A stretch of 34,179 nt of DNA from Eubacteriales bacterium (lineage in GTDB: Bacteria > Bacillota > Clostridia > Oscillospirales > Oscillospiraceae). Both the position numbers and the translations under genes were made by a program. Below the pieces are notes generated by a model. It was not told where the DNA came from. It worked only from the letters and a program-made list of their open reading frames with translations, and ran no database searches. The stretch spans positions 1-34,179 of the forward strand of contig JAUNQI010000005.1 in assembly GCA_030536255.1 (NCBI GenBank), read 5' to 3'. Positions 8,048 through 15,795 of the stretch are shown here, in pieces (the first letter of the stretch is position 1; every line of letters starts with the position of its first letter).

Positions 8048-8746
8048 ATGATCGATTTTCACAGTCATATTCTCCCGGGGATCGATGACGGAGCCGATAC
8101 TCCGGAAACTGCATATGAAATGCTCTGTATGAGCGCGCAGCAGGGCGTAAAAAAGATCGTCGCCACGCCGCATTACTATCCGGCGGAAGAGAGCCCGGAA
8201 GCGTTTCTCCGCAGACGTGAGGAAGCGGTAAACAAGCTGAAAGTTTATGTCCTGCAAAGACGGGAACACGGGGATAAAAGGGAAGTGCCTTCTGTTTATC
8301 TCGGGGCGGAGGTATATTATTTCCCGACTCTCGGTACCTGCGAAAGTCTCAGGAGACTTGCTTTCGGACATGATCATTTTCTTCTGGTCGAGCCGCCGAT
8401 GTCCTCCTGGACAGAGAGCATGTTTGATGAGATTGCTCTTGCCGAAAAGAATTTCGGTGTAGTACCGGTGATCGCGCACGTGGACAGATATGCCCGCCTT
8501 CTGAAGGACAATTCTCTGTTTGAAGAAGTGGACAGCAGGGGATTTCTCGTTCAGGTGAACGCTTCCTTTTTCACCCGGAGAGAAACTCAGACTTTTGCCT
8601 TTGAGCTTCTTTCTGATGGAATGATCCATATGCTCGGCTCGGATGCCCATGATCTGGAATATCGAAAGCCGAATCTTGCAGATGCTGTGACTGCGATTTC
8701 CCGCAGGGGGCTCGGAAGCTGTCTGGATCATTTGATTGCTCTTTGA
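8048..8746 (+). CDS. CpsB/YwqE-type PHP-domain tyrosine phosphatase
   Basis: A 232-aa enzyme of the PHP metal-dependent family that dephosphorylates the BY-kinase tail. Metal-binding motifs appear in order: DFHSHILPGIDDGA (3-16), ATPHYYP near residue 40, LGAEVYYFP near 80, VIAHVDRY near 140 and GSDAHD near 198. The length matches CpsB. Its ATG follows gpsA by 16 nt with AAGGA at a good distance, so the two are probably one transcript. Together with the Wzz and kinase genes it completes the tyrosine phosphorylation cycle controlling exopolysaccharide synthesis. The related histidinol-phosphatase activity is unlikely, since no histidine genes are near. Confidence 0.92.
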   Translation: MIDFHSHILPGIDDGADTPETAYEMLCMSAQQGVKKIVATPHYYPAEESPEAFLRRREEAVNKLKVYVLQRREHGDKREVPSVYLGAEVYYFPTLGTCESLRRLAFGHDHFLLVEPPMSSWTESMFDEIALAEKNFGVVPVIAHVDRYARLLKDNSLFEEVDSRGFLVQVNASFFTRRETQTFAFELLSDGMIHMLGSDAHDLEYRKPNLADAVTAISRRGLGSCLDHLIAL

Positions 8747-8832
8747 CGTATTTTTTACCTCGATTCAACCCCGTTATTTCCATTTTTGATGAGCCAAACG
8801 GCAGAACACAGAACGCATTCCGAATAAAAATG

Positions 8833-8860
8833 TTGACAAAAAAATTTTTTTATGTATAAT
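8833..8860 (+). promoter_or_regulatory. Strong promoter of the sigma-factor gene
   Basis: Perfect TTGACA (8833-8838) and perfect TATAAT (8855-8860), separated by a 16-bp spacer made almost only of A and T. The start codon follows at 8893, after TAAGGT at 8881-8886. Confidence 0.8.
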
Positions 8861-8892
8861 GACAATGTATTGTTGGATGGTAAGGTAAAGGA

Positions 8893-9468
8893 ATGAAGCA
8901 ATATCAGAATTATAATGATGATGAACTTCTGTTGATGTCTTCTTCCGGAGATCAGGATGCGGAGGAAGAGCTTATCACCCGATATAAGCGCAAAGTTTCT
9001 ATCTGTGCCAGAAGGTTTTATCTTTTCGGTGGAGACAATGATGACCTGATCCAGGAAGGTACGATTGGCTTACTGAAAGCAATCCGAACCTTTGATCCCG
9101 GAAAAGGTGTTTCATTCAGCTCTTACGCCGAAGTATGTATCCGGAGCAAGCTTCTTGATGCGATTTCCTTCAGGAAATACTCCGGGTTCCTCTCGTTGGA
9201 TGAGCCGGATTTGTCTGATTCCTCATTATGTGATAATAACCCCGAAACACTTTTTATAGAAAACGAGCACTATGAGGAGTTTGTAGCTTCTTTAAAGGAC
9301 CGCCTTTCGGCGTATGAACGGTCCGTTTTAGATATGTATCTGCAGGGAATGAATTATAACGAGCTTTCTGAAAAGCTCAACAAACCGGTAGCTTCTGTAT
9401 ATAACGCAGTACAGAGGATACGTTTGAAGCTCTCTGCGCATATAGACAAAGGCGATTCCAGCAAGTAA
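8893..9468 (+). CDS. Sigma-70 family RNA polymerase sigma factor (SigH/Spo0H-like)
   Basis: A 191-aa protein with region 2 (residues ~20-85: LITRYKRKV, DDLIQEGTIGLLKAIRTFDPGKG, FSSYAEVCIRSKLLDAI) and region 4 (about 138-180: LSAYERSVLDMYLQGMNYNELSEKLNK with a helix-turn-helix), joined by an acidic linker. There is no region 1 or 3. The DDLIQEGxIGLxKAIRxFD block is typical of the SigH group that controls early stationary-phase or competence genes in Bacillota, but other short sigma factors share it, so the regulon is uncertain. The near-consensus promoter suggests steady transcription. No anti-sigma gene is adjacent. Confidence 0.85.
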   Translation: MKQYQNYNDDELLLMSSSGDQDAEEELITRYKRKVSICARRFYLFGGDNDDLIQEGTIGLLKAIRTFDPGKGVSFSSYAEVCIRSKLLDAISFRKYSGFLSLDEPDLSDSSLCDNNPETLFIENEHYEEFVASLKDRLSAYERSVLDMYLQGMNYNELSEKLNKPVASVYNAVQRIRLKLSAHIDKGDSSK

Positions 9469-9524
9469 TAATGCTGTTCGCATATATTTCGCCAATTGGC
9501 ATTTATCAAAAGAGAGGATCTAAA

Positions 9525-9806
9525 ATGTACGAAGACAAGACCTTAGTTTGCAAAGAATGCGGCAACGAGTTCGTATTCACCGCCGGTGAGCAGGAGTTCT
9601 ACGCAGAGCGCGGCTTCCAGAATGAGCCCCAGCGCTGCAAGGCTTGCAGAGATGCACGCAAGAACGCAGCTCGTGGTCCCCGTGAGTATTTCACTGCTGT
9701 CTGCGCAGCATGCGGCGGCGAGGCAAAGGTTCCCTTTGAGCCCAAGTCCGATCGTCCTGTTTACTGCAGCGAGTGCTTTGCAAAGATGAGAGAGCAGCAG
9801 GCATAA
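9525..9806 (+). CDS. Small zinc-ribbon protein (zf-trcl type)
   Basis: A 93-aa protein with two zinc-binding pairs-of-pairs: C9/C12 with C38/C41 (KECG, CKAC), then C60/C63 with C81/C84 (CAAC, CSEC). The N-terminal DKTLVCKECGNEFVFTAGEQ block is the zf-trcl signature, followed by the conserved FYAERGFQNEPQRC stretch. The start is the ATG at 9525 with GAGAGGA at 9512-9518; an in-frame upstream extension lacks an SD. Codon choice is strongly biased, unlike its neighbours, which suggests high expression. It is followed by a clear terminator. The molecular role of this common clostridial family is not established; nucleic-acid or ribosome binding is a guess from the ribbon fold. Confidence 0.88.
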   Translation: MYEDKTLVCKECGNEFVFTAGEQEFYAERGFQNEPQRCKACRDARKNAARGPREYFTAVCAACGGEAKVPFEPKSDRPVYCSECFAKMREQQA

Positions 9807-9824
9807 TTTATTGCGTCTGTTGAG

Positions 9825-9854
9825 ATAGTGGGACGCGTAACTGCGTCCCGCTAT
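9825..9854 (+). terminator. Intrinsic terminator after the zinc-ribbon gene
   Basis: A 12-bp stem (9825-9836 with 9843-9854, one G-U pair, core GGGACGC/GCGTCCC) and a 6-nt loop, followed by TCATTTTA. The T tract is interrupted. Confidence 0.7.
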
Positions 9855-9895
9855 TCATTTTACCGATTTTGTTTAACAATTCTGAAAGGAATTTA

Positions 9896-10105
9896 ATGAT
9901 TATGTTTAAAATTACACCCGAAACACCTCTTGCAGATATTATTGAAAACTGCCCCGAAGCCATGCCCGCTTTCCAGGCAATCGGAATGCACTGCCTCGGC
10001 TGTGCTCTTGCCAGCGGCGAGAACGTGGAACAGGCCTGCGCAGTACATGGAGTCGATCCCGAAGAATTCGTCAATGACCTGAACGCATATCTCGAGACGC
10101 TCTGA
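9896..10105 (+). CDS. DUF1858-family redox-disulfide protein
   Basis: A 69-aa protein whose body is the DUF1858 domain: ITPETPLADIIENCPEAMPAF, then MHCLGCALASGENVEQAC, then PEEFVNDLNAYLE. C33 and C36 in HCLGC form the CxxC pair, and this domain is known as a redox-disulfide module often linked to hybrid-cluster proteins. AAAGGA (9885-9890) is 5 nt before the chosen ATG and 11 nt before a second ATG at 9902, so translation could begin at either (M1 or M3). It is a single-domain form with no adjacent partner gene. Function is predicted redox; the substrate is unknown. Confidence 0.85.
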   Translation: MIMFKITPETPLADIIENCPEAMPAFQAIGMHCLGCALASGENVEQACAVHGVDPEEFVNDLNAYLETL

Positions 10106-10142
10106 TCCGGCACTCCTATCCTTTAACCGAATAATCTTTGAT

Positions 10143-10163
10143 AAGCCGGACTTGTTCCGGCTT
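10143..10163 (+). terminator. Perfect 8-bp hairpin just before trmK
   Basis: AAGCCGGA, loop CTTGT, TCCGGCTT, then GATTTAT. The T tract is poor. The left arm can alternatively pair with TCCGGC at 10106-10111, next to the stop codon of the upstream gene. It may be a weak terminator or a control hairpin for trmK. Confidence 0.4.
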
Positions 10164-10173
10164 GATTTATAAT

Positions 10174-10914
10174 ATGACTGAAAGACTGAAAACTATAACC
10201 GACCTGGTTCAGCCCGGAAAAGGCGTCATTGACGTCGGAACCGACCACGGATATGTTCCCGCGGAGCTTGCCCTGAGGGGATACGCGGGGAATATCATCG
10301 CTTCGGATATCAACGAAGGTCCGCTTTCCGCTGCAAAGAGATATGCATTGGAGCAGAATGTCAGCAACAGAATTCTTTTTACGCTGTCGGACGGACTTGC
10401 CGGCTGCAGCCCGAAGCTGGTGGATACTGTGATCATCGCGGGAATGGGCGGAGACCTCATCTGCAGCATTATCGACGCTGCAGACTGGCTCTGCCGGCCG
10501 AAGATCCGCCTGATCCTGCAGCCGATGACGAAAGCCGAGATCCTCCGGTATTATCTCATCAATAACGGCTTCGTGATAACCGACGAAAAACTTGTCCGGG
10601 AAAACGGGCGGGTCTTCCAGATCTTTACTTCAGAATATAACGGAGTATATTTTACCAGAAAGCTGAATGATGCATCCGGCTTTGACGCAGCGGATCCGTA
10701 TATGGACGCGGAACTGTTCACCGGGCGCTTCCGTATCCTGAAGGAGCATTCGGAATTCCGGGACATGATCCTCGGAACGCTGAAAAGTATGGAAAAAAAG
10801 CTGAATGGGATCGAAAGCTCGGGCATCCGAAAAGGCAATCTTTCTGATTATATTTTTTATTCGGAGCTCCTTCGTCAGCTGAGAGAAATGAGGAAAAGAT
10901 ATGACGACCTGTAA
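10174..10914 (+). CDS. trmK: TrmK-family tRNA (adenine22-N1)-methyltransferase
   Basis: A 246-aa SAM-dependent methyltransferase that methylates A22 of tRNA. Motif I is VIDVGTDHGYVP (18-29), with SDINEGPLSAAK (44-55) for SAM binding, AGMGG (89-93) and the family's ILQPMTKAEILRYYLINNGF segment. The C-terminal half is a coiled-coil-like helical tail (EFRDMILGTLKSMEKKL). The start is the ATG at 10174, giving the family's usual N-terminus (MTERLKTITDLV); no Shine-Dalgarno is visible, and an in-frame TTG 36 nt upstream also lacks one. The nif3 gene overlaps its end by 14 nt. The trmK-nif3 pairing is conserved in Bacillota. Confidence 0.92.
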   Translation: MTERLKTITDLVQPGKGVIDVGTDHGYVPAELALRGYAGNIIASDINEGPLSAAKRYALEQNVSNRILFTLSDGLAGCSPKLVDTVIIAGMGGDLICSIIDAADWLCRPKIRLILQPMTKAEILRYYLINNGFVITDEKLVRENGRVFQIFTSEYNGVYFTRKLNDASGFDAADPYMDAELFTGRFRILKEHSEFRDMILGTLKSMEKKLNGIESSGIRKGNLSDYIFYSELLRQLREMRKRYDDL

Positions 10915-11722
10915 AGAGATATACGACTATTTAAACGAATTTGCCCCCGTGGAAACGCAGGAGGGCTTTGATAACGCAGGCTTTCTTTTCGGGGATATCC
11001 ATGCGGAGGTTCAGCGGGTTCTGCTGGCACTTGACGCAACCTCGGAAGTGATCGCTGAGGCAGTGGAGAAGAAGGCGCAGCTGATCGTTACGCACCATCC
11101 GCTGATTTTCGGCAGCTTCAAAAACGTCCTTTCGGAGGATCCGACAGGGAAAAAGCTGATAGAGCTGGCAAAGAAAGAGATCTGCGTACTGTCCATGCAT
11201 ACGAACCTGGACAAAGCCGAAGGGGGAGTCAACGACGTCCTGATCCGCCTTCTCGGAGTTGAGAAATCTGCAGACGATATCGATGATTACGAGAATACGG
11301 AAGCCTTTGCCTCCGGTGCTTGTACCCGGGTTCCCGGCGATCCGATCATGCGGGCCGGAACGCTGAAGGAAGAGATCGCTTTAGTGGATTATCTGAAGTA
11401 CGTGAAGAGCCGTCTGAATTCCAACGGTCTGCGTTACTATGACGCCGGAAGACCGGTTCACAAGATTGCCTGCATTGGAGGCGCCGGAGGGGACGGTATC
11501 CGCACGGCCTTTGAATTCGGCTGTGATACCTATATTTCCGCAGATCTGAAATACTCGGCTTTTCTGGAAGCAAAGGAGCTTGGAATCAACCTAATCGACG
11601 CCGATCACTTCTGCACGGAAAACCCGGTCGTATATGAGCTGAAGAGCCTGCTCGGAGACAGATTCCCGCATACGGAATTCATGATCTCCGACCGCCACTG
11701 CCAGACGGCACAGTTTGTCTGA
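10901..11722 (+). CDS. Nif3-like dinuclear metal-centre protein (YqfO family)
   Basis: A 273-aa member of the NIF3/DUF34 family, which forms toroidal hexamers with two metals per subunit. Metal-site motifs are LIVTHHPLIF (61-70), LSMHTNLDKAEGGVND (97-112) and a C-terminal INLIDADHFCTENPVVYEL block that carries the last His and Glu. It is about 100 residues shorter than B. subtilis YqfO and lacks room for the PII-like insert, so it is the compact type. Start overlaps trmK by 14 nt, consistent with translational coupling. GTP cyclohydrolase activity has been named for some members, but the general function is unsettled. Confidence 0.92.
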   Translation: MTTCKEIYDYLNEFAPVETQEGFDNAGFLFGDIHAEVQRVLLALDATSEVIAEAVEKKAQLIVTHHPLIFGSFKNVLSEDPTGKKLIELAKKEICVLSMHTNLDKAEGGVNDVLIRLLGVEKSADDIDDYENTEAFASGACTRVPGDPIMRAGTLKEEIALVDYLKYVKSRLNSNGLRYYDAGRPVHKIACIGGAGGDGIRTAFEFGCDTYISADLKYSAFLEAKELGINLIDADHFCTENPVVYELKSLLGDRFPHTEFMISDRHCQTAQFV

Positions 11723-11731
11723 GGTAGATCA

Positions 11732-13087
11732 ATGGCGAAAAACAATAAAACGGTATTTGTATGCTCCGATTGCGGAAACGAATTCCCGAACTGGTCCGGA
11801 AAATGCCAGAAATGCGGTTCCTGGAATACGCTTCAGGAAATATCCCCGGATTCTCCGAAAAAATCGGGAAAAGTCTTTAAGGAGAAGAAAGCTCCCCAGA
11901 AGATCACGGAGCTGGACGCTTCCGAGGAGATGCGCTTCAGCACAGGGATCGGGGAGTTTGACAGGGTTCTCGGCGGAGGCGCTGTAGTAGGTTCTCTGAT
12001 CCTCGTGGGAGGTGCTCCCGGGATCGGAAAATCCACGATCCTTCTGCAGATGTGCGGATGCTTGTCGGATGAGCTGAACGTGCTGTACGTTACCGGTGAG
12101 GAAAGCGAGCGCCAGCTGAAGCTGAGAGCGAACCGCCTCGGCGTTGAAAACGAAAAAGTGCTGGTTCTGGCGGAAACAGACATCAACGAAGTCATCGCCA
12201 GCATGGACGAAGTGTCTCCGGACGTCCTCATTCTGGACTCCATTCAGACGGTTTCCGACTACAGCAGCGATTCCGCACCCGGCAGCGTAAGCCAGGTGAG
12301 AGAGTGCACCATGCGCATTATGCGTGTGGCAAAGGAACAGGGGATCACAGTATTCATTGTCGGCCACATTAATAAAGAAGGCAATATTGCCGGGCCGAAG
12401 GTTCTGGAGCACATGGTGGACTGCGTACTGTATTTTGAAGGTGAACAGAACACATCCTTCCGGCTTCTGAGAGCTGTAAAGAACAGATTCGGCTCCACCA
12501 ATGAGATCGGCGTATTTGAGATGAACGACAAGGGGCTTGCCTGCGTGGAGAATCCTTCTGAAATGCTCCTGTCCGGCAGACCTGAGGACAGCCCGGGAAC
12601 CTGCGTGACCTGCATGATGGAGGGAAGCAGACCGCTTTTAGCGGAGGTGCAGGCGCTGGTAACTCCGGCATCCTATAATCCCTCCAGACGCTGTAACGGG
12701 CTGGACTACAACCGCGCCGCCATGCTTCTTGCAGTAACGGAGAAACGCGGGGGACTTGCCGTTACCGGATGCGACTGCTATATCAACGTGATCGGCGGTC
12801 TGACGATCGATGAACCGGCTGCGGATCTCGCCGCAGTGCTTGCAATCTGCTCCAGCTATCTGGACAGGCCTCTCGGAAAAGACCTTGCAGCGCTCGGAGA
12901 AGTCGGCCTTTCGGGAGAGATCCGGAGCGTCAGCTCGATCAATCAGCGTCTTTCTGAGATATCCAGACTCGGCTTTCAGCGCTGCGTAATTCCGGCGCAT
13001 ATCAAAGGTGATATAAAGAAATATCCCGGCCTGGAGATCATTCCGGTAAAATCTGTGTACGAAGCCATCAAAGCAGTCGTTAAGTAA
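11732..13087 (+). CDS. radA: DNA repair protein RadA
   Basis: A 451-aa branch-migration helicase for homologous recombination. The N-terminal zinc finger has C11/C14 and C25/C28 (CSDCG, CQKCGSWNT). The RecA-like core has Walker A GGAPGIGKST (93-102), VLILDSIQTV as Walker B, and the RadA signature KNRFGSTNEIGVFEM. The C-terminal Lon-like domain includes the conserved NVIGGLTIDEPAADLA and GEVGLSGEIR segments. GAGGT overlapping the nif3 stop codon provides the SD, and the gene starts 9 nt after nif3. Length and motif order are standard. Confidence 0.97.
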   Translation: MAKNNKTVFVCSDCGNEFPNWSGKCQKCGSWNTLQEISPDSPKKSGKVFKEKKAPQKITELDASEEMRFSTGIGEFDRVLGGGAVVGSLILVGGAPGIGKSTILLQMCGCLSDELNVLYVTGEESERQLKLRANRLGVENEKVLVLAETDINEVIASMDEVSPDVLILDSIQTVSDYSSDSAPGSVSQVRECTMRIMRVAKEQGITVFIVGHINKEGNIAGPKVLEHMVDCVLYFEGEQNTSFRLLRAVKNRFGSTNEIGVFEMNDKGLACVENPSEMLLSGRPEDSPGTCVTCMMEGSRPLLAEVQALVTPASYNPSRRCNGLDYNRAAMLLAVTEKRGGLAVTGCDCYINVIGGLTIDEPAADLAAVLAICSSYLDRPLGKDLAALGEVGLSGEIRSVSSINQRLSEISRLGFQRCVIPAHIKGDIKKYPGLEIIPVKSVYEAIKAVVK

Positions 13088-13093
13088 AAAAAT

Positions 13094-13228
13094 ATAAATA
13101 ATCATATCTTTTTATAACTTACCAGGATCTTATGCAGCTTAATGAATAATGGAATTCCCATACACTGAAGGTGAGCTACATATAAATTCATTGATAAATG
13201 AAGCAAAAAAAGTCGATAAATAATCATA
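13094..13228. repeat. Spacer bounded by 13-bp direct repeats
   Basis: ATAAATAATCATA occurs at 13094-13106, just after the radA stop codon, and again at 13216-13228, directly before the next start codon. The 109 bp between are AT-rich with no recognisable gene. This could be the footprint of a small insertion or a slippage duplication. Confidence 0.55.
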
Positions 13229-14299
13229 ATGAAACAGAAAATAATTATAGGGGAGCGCTATACAGCGCTCCTCAAAAACAAACTGAATGAATTGGGACTG
13301 ACAGTTCTCGCTCTGCCGGAAAACCCGGACATCAGTCCGCATCTGGCAGGGCATACGGATCTGTCTGTATTCTATCCGGGGGATAAAAATATCTTTCTGG
13401 CAGGATATCTGAAGAACACTTCATTCCAAAATACTTTGGAAGAAGCCGGACTCCACGTTTCCTTTATCGAGGAAAAACAATCAGCCGAATACCCGGGAGA
13501 CGTGCAGCTGAATGCAAGGATCCTGCCCGGAATCGGAAATAAGTACAATAAAGCGGTTAAAAACGTGATAAAAACTATAGTGTTCCTCAATACAAATACA
13601 GTATCCCGAACAATCCTGAAGTATTTAAGCAATAAAGAGATAAAAAAATGCTCTGCGATTCAGAAAAATAAATCTGAAATCGAGAGCAATAATTGCGGCG
13701 TAAAGCAGGGAAATTATAAAATAGTAGACGATTTACGGGACATAACAAAGGAAGCACTCGTAGGGAAAGAAATAAATACTGTAATTTACGACGAAAACAA
13801 CAAGCAAAGCACTACAAATATCAGACACAGCCATGATTTGTTAAATACACAAAAATACGACGATCCCATTATCCTCAACGGAGAAATTTTCGTCGCAAAT
13901 TCTGAATGTTGCAGATTTACTGACGATTGCAGGGAAATACAACCTGATTTTGAATTAATTCATGTAAATCAGGGGTACGCTGCCTGTACGACGCTGGATT
14001 GCGGGGACGGAATCATTTCGTCGGATAACGGGATCTGTCAGGCAGCGAAGAATCATGGAATTGATTATCTGAAGATCTCTCAGGGGCATATTTCGCTTCC
14101 GGGCTACAGTTATGGCTTTATCGGAGGCAGCGTATTTCTTCACGATAATAAAATGGTGTTTACAGGATCGCTCAGAAATCATCCGGACAGGGAAAGTATC
14201 ATTCAGTTTCTCTCAGATCGCTGTATAGAGCCGTTTTTCCTGACTGATGAAGACATTTTTGATATCGGCGGTGCGGTGCTGATCACGCCTAAGTGCTGA
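13229..14299 (+). CDS. DUF6873-family (GME-fold) protein with large internal insertion
   Basis: A 356-aa protein. Residues 1-103 (KIIIGERYTALLKNKL, GHTDLSVFYPGDKNIFLA, YPGDVQLNARI) and 240-356 (VNQGYAACTTL, GIISSDNGICQAAKNHGIDYL, YSYGFIGGSVF, FTGSLRNHPD, DIGGAVLI) match the usual order of DUF6873 proteins, which are related to amidinotransferase-like GME folds. Between them lie about 135 residues, rich in Asn, Lys, Ile, Ser and Thr and visibly more AT-rich than the flanks. Typical members need only about 30 here, so about 100 codons look inserted in frame. Only the segment near 205-216 (LLNTQKYDDPII) resembles the normal linker. No SD precedes the ATG, and a strong hairpin lies within codons 8-15. 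Function is unknown. Confidence 0.75.
   Translation: MKQKIIIGERYTALLKNKLNELGLTVLALPENPDISPHLAGHTDLSVFYPGDKNIFLAGYLKNTSFQNTLEEAGLHVSFIEEKQSAEYPGDVQLNARILPGIGNKYNKAVKNVIKTIVFLNTNTVSRTILKYLSNKEIKKCSAIQKNKSEIESNNCGVKQGNYKIVDDLRDITKEALVGKEINTVIYDENNKQSTTNIRHSHDLLNTQKYDDPIILNGEIFVANSECCRFTDDCREIQPDFELIHVNQGYAACTTLDCGDGIISSDNGICQAAKNHGIDYLKISQGHISLPGYSYGFIGGSVFLHDNKMVFTGSLRNHPDRESIIQFLSDRCIEPFFLTDEDIFDIGGAVLITPKC
13251..13272 (+). promoter_or_regulatory. Stable hairpin inside the first codons of the DUF6873 gene
   Basis: GGAGCGCT (13252-13259), loop ATAC, AGCGCTCC (13264-13271), with a further G-T pair. It begins 22 nt after the start codon of a gene without an SD and could slow translation initiation. 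Confidence 0.45.
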
Positions 14300-14333
14300 T
14301 AAATTCTTTTTGTTGTTCTCACGGAAGTCTGGA

Positions 14334-15332
14334 TTACTCTTTAACGTCGGATATCTCTTCACGCTTTTTACGCCCGATTGGATTGGCCATTGCAGCTTCA
14401 TGAAGCGCTGCGTTATCGATATGCGTATAGATCTGCGTTGTAGAGAGATTGGAATGTCCCAGAACCTCCTGCAGCGCGCGGGTATCCACGCCGTTTCTCA
14501 GCATCAGCGTTGCAGCTGTATGGCGAAGCTTATGAGGGGAGTATCTGGAAGCGTCTAAACCGGCCTCCAGCAGCTTTCTTTCCAGCATTTGCTCAATTCC
14601 TCTTGCGCCGAAACGTCCGTTTTTCTGGCTGATAAACAGGGCTTTCTGGGCATCCGGATGGATCTTTCCGTTATCTCTCACCATGAGATAATCGTCCAGC
14701 GCCTCACGGCAGCCTTCACCGAAATAGACGATCCTTTCTTTATTGCCTTTACCGAGTACCCGGACATGATCCTCAAATACATCGCTCAGATTGAGCCCGA
14801 CAAGTTCCGAAATTCGTAATCCACAGGACATAAAAAGCATCAAAATCGCGTAATCCCGGTACATATAGGGACCGGAACAGGCAGATAAGAGCTTATCACA
14901 TTCGGATTCGTCCAGGTATCTGGGCAAAGAAGCTCGGCGCTTGGGCATATCGAGCTCCAGGCAGATATTATTATCCAGAAGATGCCTTTTCACCGTAAGA
15001 TAGTTAAAAAACGATTTTAACGACGACGTTCGACGGCAACGGCTGGCTGCGGATAAGGAACCGGACATCTCCGGAGAGAACGACTGATAGCGGAAAAGAT
15101 CCTCGATTTTTATTTGTTTAATGAAATCCAGATTGACATCCGAAATATCGATCTCATTAAACGGAACATCGCGTCCAACCTTGTGCCAGCGCTGCTTGAG
15201 ATACCGGAAAAGGATCTTTAGGTCCGTATAATACGCTGCAACAGTTCTGTCGGAATGACCGCGTATTGTAGAATGATATTCCAGAAACTCCATCAGAATA
15301 TCCGGAGCATCCGTGATCTGATCTAACGTCAT
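14334..15332 (-). CDS. XerC/XerD-type tyrosine recombinase
   Basis: A 332-aa site-specific recombinase. The N-terminal SAM-like DNA-binding domain (about 1-115) precedes the catalytic domain with R173 (GLRISE), the beta-hairpin lysine (GKGNKER, 194-200), H267 and R270 (HKLRHTAA), H293 (LGHSN) and the nucleophile Y302 (QIYTHI). All catalytic residues are present. GAGGT lies 7 nt before the ATG. Length and the LGHSNLSTTQIYTHI block match core chromosomal Xer proteins rather than phage integrases, so chromosome dimer resolution is the most likely job; with one copy seen, XerC versus XerD cannot be told. It converges with the DUF6873 gene and has a 474-bp AT-rich gap upstream. Confidence 0.9.
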   Translation of the reverse strand: MTLDQITDAPDILMEFLEYHSTIRGHSDRTVAAYYTDLKILFRYLKQRWHKVGRDVPFNEIDISDVNLDFIKQIKIEDLFRYQSFSPEMSGSLSAASRCRRTSSLKSFFNYLTVKRHLLDNNICLELDMPKRRASLPRYLDESECDKLLSACSGPYMYRDYAILMLFMSCGLRISELVGLNLSDVFEDHVRVLGKGNKERIVYFGEGCREALDDYLMVRDNGKIHPDAQKALFISQKNGRFGARGIEQMLERKLLEAGLDASRYSPHKLRHTAATLMLRNGVDTRALQEVLGHSNLSTTQIYTHIDNAALHEAAMANPIGRKKREEISDVKE

Positions 15333-15359
15333 AGCAAATACCTCATAAGATATAGAATG

Positions 15360-15388
15360 ATATTATTTGAGAAATACAGAAAACACAA
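15360..15388 (-). promoter_or_regulatory. Candidate promoter of the tyrosine recombinase gene
   Basis: Minus strand TTGTGT (15383-15388), 17 bp, TAATAT (15360-15365), ending 28 nt before the start codon. The boxes are only moderate matches. Confidence 0.35.
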
Positions 15389-15517
15389 TTGATAAATGCA
15401 TTACAGAAACATTTGCATTTAATTAAAAATGAATTGAATAACAGCAAACAATCTGCATTTTATTTAGAATATCTTACTGTTAACATAATACCATAATTTC
15501 TTATTTTTTTCAAGTGC

Positions 15518-15549
15518 AAATCTCGTTAAATCATTATTATACGAGATTT
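15518..15549. repeat. 9-bp inverted repeat with 14-bp centre
   Basis: AAATCTCGT (15518-15526) and ACGAGATTT (15541-15549) are perfect inverted copies. The centre is longer than a dif centre (6-8 bp). It has no T tract of terminator type and may be a protein-binding site. Confidence 0.5.
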
Positions 15550-15682
15550 TATGTTTATTATAAAACTGGTCCATAAGTAAGTCAACCCCCTGTTATCCAT
15601 TATTCTGCGGACTGACTATCTTTTCTGCAATTCATTTTATTGATCCTAAACAAATTATAACAACGAAATAACCAAGTTATTT

Positions 15683-15724
15683 AAAAAACTACAAAATACA
15701 TTTTCGTATTTTTTGTAGTTTTTT
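15683..15724. terminator. Long A/T-rich hairpin, possible bidirectional terminator
   Basis: The 14-nt AAAAAACTACAAAA (15683-15696) pairs perfectly with 15711-15724, and TAC/GTA extends the stem beyond a 2-nt bulge. Both strands end in a run of six T. No gene clearly needs it, since the adjacent minus-strand gene has its own GC-rich terminator. Confidence 0.45.
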
Positions 15725-15765
15725 GAATGATAATCATTTTCTTTTAAAACTGAATATAAATAAGA

Positions 15766-15795
15766 TCCCTGCATGACCGATTCACCATGCAGGGA
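15766..15795 (-). terminator. Terminator of the P-ATPase-like gene
   Basis: A perfect 10-bp stem TCCCTGCATG/CATGCAGGGA with a 10-nt loop, followed on the minus strand by TCTTATTTATATT. It begins 11 nt after the stop codon. T-rich sequence on the other side allows bidirectional action. Confidence 0.8.

Noticed and set aside
13198..13290. Short 30-codon reading frame overlapping the start of the DUF6873 gene
   Set aside because: It starts with ATGAAGCAAAAA but has no ribosome binding site at a usable distance and no sign of selection.
15478..15505. A complete dif site
   Set aside because: The left half resembles the XerD arm but the right half does not match any XerC arm I know, so only a half-site is suggested.
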